Shown: positions 6,887 to 10,482 of the stretch, piece by piece
Layout of the letters: each line of letters begins with the position of its first letter
Position numbering within the stretch: the stretch's first letter is position 1
Assembly (NCBI GenBank): GCA_964631295.1
Contig: CAZVXI010000115.1
Coordinates: forward strand, 1 to 10,482
DNA: 10,482 nt
Source: CAZVXI01 sp964631295
Lineage (GTDB): Bacteria; Planctomycetota; Phycisphaerae; Phycisphaerales; SM1A02
Direction: 5' to 3'
Position numbers and translations under genes: made by a program
Notes under the pieces: model-generated
Database searches by the model: none
The model's input: the letters and a program-made list of their open reading frames with translations, nothing else
Told to the model about the DNA's origin: nothing

Positions 6887-7975
6887 TCAGCCGGCAGCCG
6901 TCGCAGGTTCACCTGCCGACTGGTCTTCCGACGCAGTGCTGCCCGGGCGACCGTAGGGCAGCGCAACAACACCAACGGTATCCCCCGACTGCGCGCCGAG
7001 CAGCCCGGCATCTTCACCGCTGATGGAAATCCGATCGCCGTGGTCAGCGAAATCCGCTCGAATCGCGCGGTATCCATTCGGCCCGTTGAAACTTACAAAG
7101 CCCGACAGCGGATACGCCTCGGCCGGGTCGCCAAGAGTCGCGGTGCGCGAATCACGAATCAGCGCAATGTCCGCTACATTCGCTTCCAGGTACGGCCCGC
7201 CGTCGAACGGATCAACATGACCCTCATACCTGAAGCCCATGCGCTCGAGCATCGCTTTCGCAGGCGCTGTCTCCGGCCCGACTTTCCCGATAAGATTCCG
7301 TGCAACCGCAGGCAACAGCGAGACATAAATCTCTTCCTTGGGCATCAGCGATGTGATGAACTCCTTGGAGTGCTGGCAGAATGCATCTGCCTCTGCATAT
7401 GAGAGATTAATGAACCGCCTGCCGAGATACTCCCAGAGCGTATTCCTGCTGTCCGGCGTAAGCGGCGCCATCATCTCCGCGATGATGTGATCGCTGAACC
7501 ATTGGCGGTGCACACCGATAAAGTGAAATCGAATCAGGCTCAGAAACGCGCCGAGCTTCTCCCGATGCCCGCGATACGAAGGCGAGAGAATCAGCCCGCC
7601 GATCTCGCTCGTGCCGGACTCGTCCGTACTGAGTTGCACCGTCACATGCACCTGCCCGGTTGAAAGATCATCACTGTAAAACTCGCGCTTGCGCACCGTC
7701 AGGAAGGTGTGCGGCTTGCCCGGGTGGCTGTTCGCGCTCACCACTGCCGACGTGCCGATGACATTGCCAGTCTCAGTGTCCTCAAGAACGAACATGAACT
7801 CGCGATCCCGTGGCGTGTCCACTTTCCCACCGAAGCTGCGCCGCGAACGGAGAATCTTCTGATGAATGATGTCCGGGTCGGCCGGCAGATTGATAAAGTG
7901 CACCATCTTTGCCAGCTTCAGCAGCGTGGATGCATCATCAAGTCTCGCCTGTCGAATCAAGAACATATCAGTCAT
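6887..7975 (-). CDS. astA: Arginine/ornithine N-succinyltransferase
   Basis: AstA transfers a succinyl group from succinyl-CoA to the alpha-amino group of arginine; members of the family (for example Pseudomonas AruF/AruG) also accept ornithine. The 362-residue protein follows the E. coli AstA (344) along its length: N-terminal IRQARLDDASTLLKLAK (7-23), FVLEDTETGNVIG (62-74), SEIGGLILSPSYRGHREKLG (123-142), IIAEMMAPLTPDSRNTLWEY (164-183) followed by LGRRF, SLMPKEEIY (209-217), TAPAKAMLERMGFRY (236-250) and FDGGPYLE (257-264). The fold is GNAT-like. The last 20 or so residues are a low-complexity Ser/Ala/Gly tail not expected in E. coli AstA. The ATG at 7975 is followed by a second in-frame ATG three codons later; the Shine-Dalgarno is weak for both. 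A structured 93-bp leader separates it from the aminotransferase gene, so it may have its own promoter. Confidence 0.92.
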   Translation of the reverse strand: MTDMFLIRQARLDDASTLLKLAKMVHFINLPADPDIIHQKILRSRRSFGGKVDTPRDREFMFVLEDTETGNVIGTSAVVSANSHPGKPHTFLTVRKREFYSDDLSTGQVHVTVQLSTDESGTSEIGGLILSPSYRGHREKLGAFLSLIRFHFIGVHRQWFSDHIIAEMMAPLTPDSRNTLWEYLGRRFINLSYAEADAFCQHSKEFITSLMPKEEIYVSLLPAVARNLIGKVGPETAPAKAMLERMGFRYEGHVDPFDGGPYLEANVADIALIRDSRTATLGDPAEAYPLSGFVSFNGPNGYRAIRADFADHGDRISISGEDAGLLGAQSGDTVGVVALPYGRPGSTASEDQSAGEPATAAG

Positions 7976-8000
7976 CTCGTCTCGTCAATGGTCACCACAC

Positions 8001-8033
8001 AGCCTCGCGAGCGGGTTCGATCTCCGCAAGGCT
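8001..8033 (-). other. Stem-loop in the astA leader
   Basis: On the minus strand, AGCCTTGCG (8033-8025) can pair with CGCGAGGCT (8009-8001) over 9 bp around a 15-nt loop. Eight pairs are Watson-Crick and one is G-U. On the + strand the same position would be a C-A mismatch, so the structure favours the minus-strand RNA. It lies 25-58 nt upstream of the astA ATG and about 8 nt after the predicted start from the extended -10 at 8048. No U-run follows, so it is not a standard terminator. It could be an attenuator, a processing or stability element, or a weak end for the aminotransferase mRNA. Confidence 0.4.
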
Positions 8034-8047
8034 CCTCGTCGCCGCGC

Positions 8048-8056
8048 ATTCTAACA
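8048..8056 (-). promoter_or_regulatory. Possible extended -10 promoter for astA
   Basis: TGTTAGAAT on the minus strand matches the extended -10 pattern TGNTATAAT with a single mismatch. It lies in the 93-bp gap after the aminotransferase stop codon. Transcription would start near 8041, giving a leader of about 65 nt that opens with the stem-loop at 8001-8033. No -35 hexamer is recognisable, which is tolerated by extended -10 promoters. Confidence 0.4.
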
Positions 8057-8068
8057 GCATCACGCCGA

Positions 8069-9520
8069 TCAGCCCGCAGCCGCCACCTCTGCCAGCGACG
8101 CCTCCACAATCGGGAACACCTCATCAAAGTGCTCCGCCTTCATCACGCCCACCGGCGGCAGGAACCGGATGTGATACGGCCCGTGCCCGCAGGCGAAGGC
8201 GATCACGCCCTTCTCGAACATCGTATGGAGCGTCTTCCAGACCTTCGCCTTCTCGCCGCCGAACGGCGTGAATCGCATCATCCCGCCCACTCCGCCGAAC
8301 AAGCCGCTCGCCTGCCGCCTGATCCCGGAATAGTGAGGCACCGGCGGGAACCAGTCCGGGTGATCATCCACAAGTTTCTGCGCACGCTCGCGAAATGCCT
8401 GCTGCAACTTCGCGATGCGCCCGTCCGGGCCGTAGTACCCCTCATCGCGCAGCGTCTCGAGAATCCGCCTGCCCACGTGCAGCCCGACCGTTGAACCGAT
8501 GAACGTCCCACTCAGCAGCCCTGGTTTGGGCGCGATCTGCTCCGTGTACAGGCACGCGCATACCTGGCTCATCTTGCCAAGCGTCACCACATCGATGTAC
8601 TCACCAAGGTCAAGCTGCTCGAAGTAGAACATGCGTTCATTACGGCCGAACGTCTGAATCTCATCCGCCCAGACAGGAATGTCATTCTCGCGGCACATCT
8701 TCATCAGCTCGAGCAGATACTCGCGCGGCGCGACATTGAAACCGCCCTCGCCCTGCACAAGTTCGAACACGAAGCATGCGTGCTGGCCCGGGTAACGGTC
8801 AATGTACTGCTGCAGGTGCCACTTGGCATATTCGATCGCGCGCTCACCATGCTCGGGATCCCAGAACGGCATGTAGTCGACATCAACATTCAGCGGAATC
8901 CCCTGCCGGGCTGCAGCACTGTCGCCAATCTGGCACATCGTCGTCGTGCGACCCATGAAGCAGTCTGCAAATGCGATCACGCGCGGTGACTTGCCATCCT
9001 TCTTCTGGTAGCAAATCTTCAGCGCAGTCTCGTTGGCGTTCGCGCCCGAGTTCGTCAGGAAACAATGCGCGATTTTGCTCGTCTTTGCCGCCTCGTTCAC
9101 CAGCAGTTCTGCGAAGTCGATCGAATCGGCATTGAACTGCAGGTTGCCCTGCATCACCGTGTCGTTCATCGCTGCCCGGATTGCCGTCTCCACCATGCGG
9201 GCGTCGCTGTGCCCGAACATGTGTACGCCGATGCCGTTGATCATGTCGTACTTCACCGATCCATCACACAACTGCACAAGCGGGCCATGCCCCAGCCCCG
9301 ACCCGACATATGGATAGAGCGCGGGCTTGCCCTTGAGCTGGCCGATGCGGTCCAGATGCCCCTGGTAAGTCTCCGCATGCTCGGCATTGGGCGGCTGCAC
9401 ACCCGTGATCATCTCCTGCTGAGCGCGCAGCTCAGCAATGATCGCCCCAACCGCTTCATCCACGGCAGGCGAGGTCAGGAACGATCCGGGAGTTGGCACA
9501 GCGCTGGTCGTTGCGGTCAT
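8069..9520 (-). CDS. Class III PLP-dependent aminotransferase, probable succinylornithine transaminase role
   Basis: A 483-residue fold-type I aminotransferase of class III (ornithine/acetylornithine/lysine-epsilon type). Visible landmarks are TNSGANANETALK (156-168, cofactor phosphate binding), FELVQGEGGF (252-261), VWADEIQTFGR (283-293, with D286 contacting the pyridine nitrogen), LGKMSQV (314-320, with K316 as the Schiff-base lysine) and IRFLPP (451-456, substrate carboxylate Arg). The stretch after the lysine, GKMSQVCA, lacks the usual glycine-rich GGG of ArgD/AstC and resembles L-lysine 6-transaminases (GKKTQVCG). Position ahead of astA and astD suggests it fills the AstC step, converting succinylornithine plus 2-oxoglutarate to succinylglutamate semialdehyde plus glutamate. 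Lysine, ornithine or putrescine remain alternatives. AAAAGG lies 6 nt before the ATG at 9520, a strong Shine-Dalgarno sequence. First gene of the presumed operon. Class is certain; substrate is inferred. Confidence 0.88.
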   Translation of the reverse strand: MTATTSAVPTPGSFLTSPAVDEAVGAIIAELRAQQEMITGVQPPNAEHAETYQGHLDRIGQLKGKPALYPYVGSGLGHGPLVQLCDGSVKYDMINGIGVHMFGHSDARMVETAIRAAMNDTVMQGNLQFNADSIDFAELLVNEAAKTSKIAHCFLTNSGANANETALKICYQKKDGKSPRVIAFADCFMGRTTTMCQIGDSAAARQGIPLNVDVDYMPFWDPEHGERAIEYAKWHLQQYIDRYPGQHACFVFELVQGEGGFNVAPREYLLELMKMCRENDIPVWADEIQTFGRNERMFYFEQLDLGEYIDVVTLGKMSQVCACLYTEQIAPKPGLLSGTFIGSTVGLHVGRRILETLRDEGYYGPDGRIAKLQQAFRERAQKLVDDHPDWFPPVPHYSGIRRQASGLFGGVGGMMRFTPFGGEKAKVWKTLHTMFEKGVIAFACGHGPYHIRFLPPVGVMKAEHFDEVFPIVEASLAEVAAAG

Positions 9521-9541
9521 GTCGGGCCTTTTCGATTGGCG

Positions 9542-9553
9542 TTCACTCGTGAA
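9542..9553. promoter_or_regulatory. 12-bp palindrome upstream of the aminotransferase gene, possible operator
   Basis: TTCACTCGTGAA is a 5-2-5 inverted repeat 22 bp upstream of the aminotransferase ATG and downstream of the -10-like TACAAT at 9582. A dimeric repressor bound there would block the operon. The same CTCGTGA core recurs at 6852-6858 in front of astD. It resembles no operator I can name, and a palindrome this short can occur by chance. Confidence 0.25.
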
Positions 9554-9581
9554 TCGGCCCCCGTCCCGGCCGAATCCGGCG

Positions 9582-9587
9582 ATTGTA
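9582..9587 (-). promoter_or_regulatory. Possible -10 element of the aminotransferase operon
   Basis: TACAAT on the minus strand differs from the -10 consensus at one position and stands out in a GC-rich intergenic stretch. The start would be near 9575, giving a leader of about 54 nt that includes the palindrome at 9542-9553 and the AAAAGG Shine-Dalgarno sequence. No -35 match is visible 16-18 bp upstream. Confidence 0.35.
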
Positions 9588-9684
9588 GCCGCCCCGCCCT
9601 CCGGATCGATCAGCCTCGCACATCATGCGGGCCCACAACTGTTATCGGCCATCCACACAAGCCTTTCCAGCGCGATGCGTTCGC

Positions 9685-9690
9685 TAAGAT
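9685..9690 (+). promoter_or_regulatory. Possible leaderless promoter (-10-like TAAGAT) of the glycosyltransferase gene
   Basis: TAAGAT ends 9 nt before the ATG at 9700, which would give a leader of about 3 nt. No Shine-Dalgarno sequence is present. The CGACCATG directly at the start is the same as at serS. Confidence 0.3.
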
Positions 9691-9699
9691 CAATCGACC

Positions 9700-10410
9700 A
9701 TGCCGGCCGTCTCCTTCATCATCCCGGCGTACAACGAGCAGTGCGAACTGCCCGGCACCATCAACGCGATCCACCAGGCAGCCGACGCCGCTGGCCTCGA
9801 TTGCGAAATCATCGTCGCCAATGACAACTCATCCGATCAGACCGCCGCCATCGCCCGCGCTCACGGCGCACAGGTCATCGATGTCGAGCATCGACAGATC
9901 GCCGCAACACGCAACAGCGGCGCAGCGGCAGCCACCGGCAGCATCCTCATCTTCGTCGATGCAGATACACGCGTCACCCGCGAAGTCGTCCTCGCAGCAG
10001 TCGCAGCCATCGAATCGGGAACAGCAGGCGGCGGCGCATGGGTCACCTTCGAGAACGTCCCGCCATCAGCACACATACTCCTCTGGTTCGTGCAGAGAGC
10101 CATGCGGCTGTTCCGCACAACGCCCGGCTGCTTCATGTTCATGACACGCGAAGCATTCGATGCAACCGGCGGCTACGACGAACAGTTCTACGCGAGCGAA
10201 GAAGTCTGGATGAGCCGCGCACTCAGACGCGCAGGCCGCTTCACACTTCTCAAAGAACATGTCATCACATCAGGCCGCAAAGTGCGCATGCACTCGACGC
10301 TGCGCTTGCTCTGCAAGGCCTCAATGATCGGCGTGCGCGGCACCCGAGCCGTCAAACGCCGCGAAGGCCTCGACCTCTGGTACGACGGCGAACGCGAACA
10401 ACCCCGCTGA
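9700..10410 (+). CDS. Family 2 glycosyltransferase
   Basis: A 236-residue soluble GT-A fold glycosyltransferase of family GT2, transferring a sugar from a nucleotide-sugar donor to an unknown acceptor, perhaps in envelope or exopolysaccharide synthesis. The N-terminal VSFIIPAYNE (4-13) is typical. The nucleotide-binding stretch EIIVANDNSSD (36-46) has Asn where most members have the first Asp of DDGSTD. ATRNSGAAAATGSILIFVDA (69-88) leads into the metal-binding DAD (87-89). GCFMFMTREAFDATGGYDE (143-161) and the acidic EE (167-168) complete the catalytic region, where a Glu or Asp normally acts as base. There is no C-terminal membrane helix. It is divergent from the aminotransferase gene across 179 bp and shows no clear link to arginine catabolism. 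The family is certain, the substrate unknown. Confidence 0.9.
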   Translation: MPAVSFIIPAYNEQCELPGTINAIHQAADAAGLDCEIIVANDNSSDQTAAIARAHGAQVIDVEHRQIAATRNSGAAAATGSILIFVDADTRVTREVVLAAVAAIESGTAGGGAWVTFENVPPSAHILLWFVQRAMRLFRTTPGCFMFMTREAFDATGGYDEQFYASEEVWMSRALRRAGRFTLLKEHVITSGRKVRMHSTLRLLCKASMIGVRGTRAVKRREGLDLWYDGEREQPR

Positions 10411-10482
10411 TCACCCGCCGCCGCCAGATCCCCCGCAACCAGAGAGCCCCAGCAGTCCCGCCCGCGCCCGGTTAGCGCAGCG

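Noticed and set aside
7709..8494. Open frame of 261 codons on the + strand across the astA/aminotransferase junction
   Set aside because: Antisense to two well-supported genes, Arg/His-rich and without motifs.
9065..10144. Open frame of 359 codons on the + strand
   Set aside because: It is antisense to the aminotransferase and then overlaps the glycosyltransferase in another frame. Its second half is low-complexity Ser/Pro/Gln, a frame-shifted reading of the real gene.
10411..10482. Start of a further gene or a tRNA after the glycosyltransferase
   Set aside because: The last 72 bp are C-rich with no start codon backed by a Shine-Dalgarno sequence, no tRNA-like arms and no recognisable protein motif in any frame.

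Overview
The window is a GC-rich (by eye near 60%), densely coded bacterial chromosome segment with nine protein genes, no RNA genes, no mobile elements and no CRISPR array. The organism is probably a planctomycete, perhaps of the Phycisphaerae. That guess rests on remembered family resemblance, mainly the unusual seryl-tRNA synthetase motif 3 and the style of the agmatinase-like and DUF2802-like proteins, not on any search. A run of ten Ns at 5083-5092 shows that this is a draft assembly.

Left part (1-4266): housekeeping genes. The 3' end of an NAD kinase gene (nadK) is followed by serS (seryl-tRNA synthetase) on the + strand. Converging on serS with only 7 bp between stop codons is a two-gene minus-strand unit: tilS (tRNA-Ile lysidine synthetase) and a small degenerate receiver-domain protein joined to it by an ATGA stop/start overlap. 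Divergent from tilS is a single-pass membrane protein with a coiled coil, a disordered linker and a C-terminal helix-turn-helix-like module (DUF2802-like).

Central and right part (4293-9520): four minus-strand genes in the order class III aminotransferase, astA (arginine/ornithine N-succinyltransferase), astD (succinylglutamate semialdehyde dehydrogenase) and an arginase/agmatinase-family ureohydrolase. This looks like an arginine or ornithine catabolic operon. Three of the steps match the arginine succinyltransferase (AST) pathway, but astB (succinylarginine dihydrolase) and astE (succinylglutamate desuccinylase) are missing from the cluster, and a ureohydrolase is present instead. The economical reading is a variant route in which a ureohydrolase removes the guanidino group as urea, before or after succinylation, and the aminotransferase and AstD finish the conversion to succinylglutamate. 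The ureohydrolase reading frame is broken only by the N run. Merging the 4-base overlap AATC on either side of the Ns restores one 329-residue protein, so the break is almost certainly an assembly artefact.

Right end (9700-10482): a divergent family 2 glycosyltransferase on the + strand, then 72 bp with nothing I recognise. Several genes (serS, the ureohydrolase, the glycosyltransferase) have a TANNAT -10-like hexamer ending 6-9 nt before ATG and little or no Shine-Dalgarno sequence, which suggests leaderless transcripts. Others (astD, the aminotransferase, the DUF2802-like gene) have clear Shine-Dalgarno sequences.
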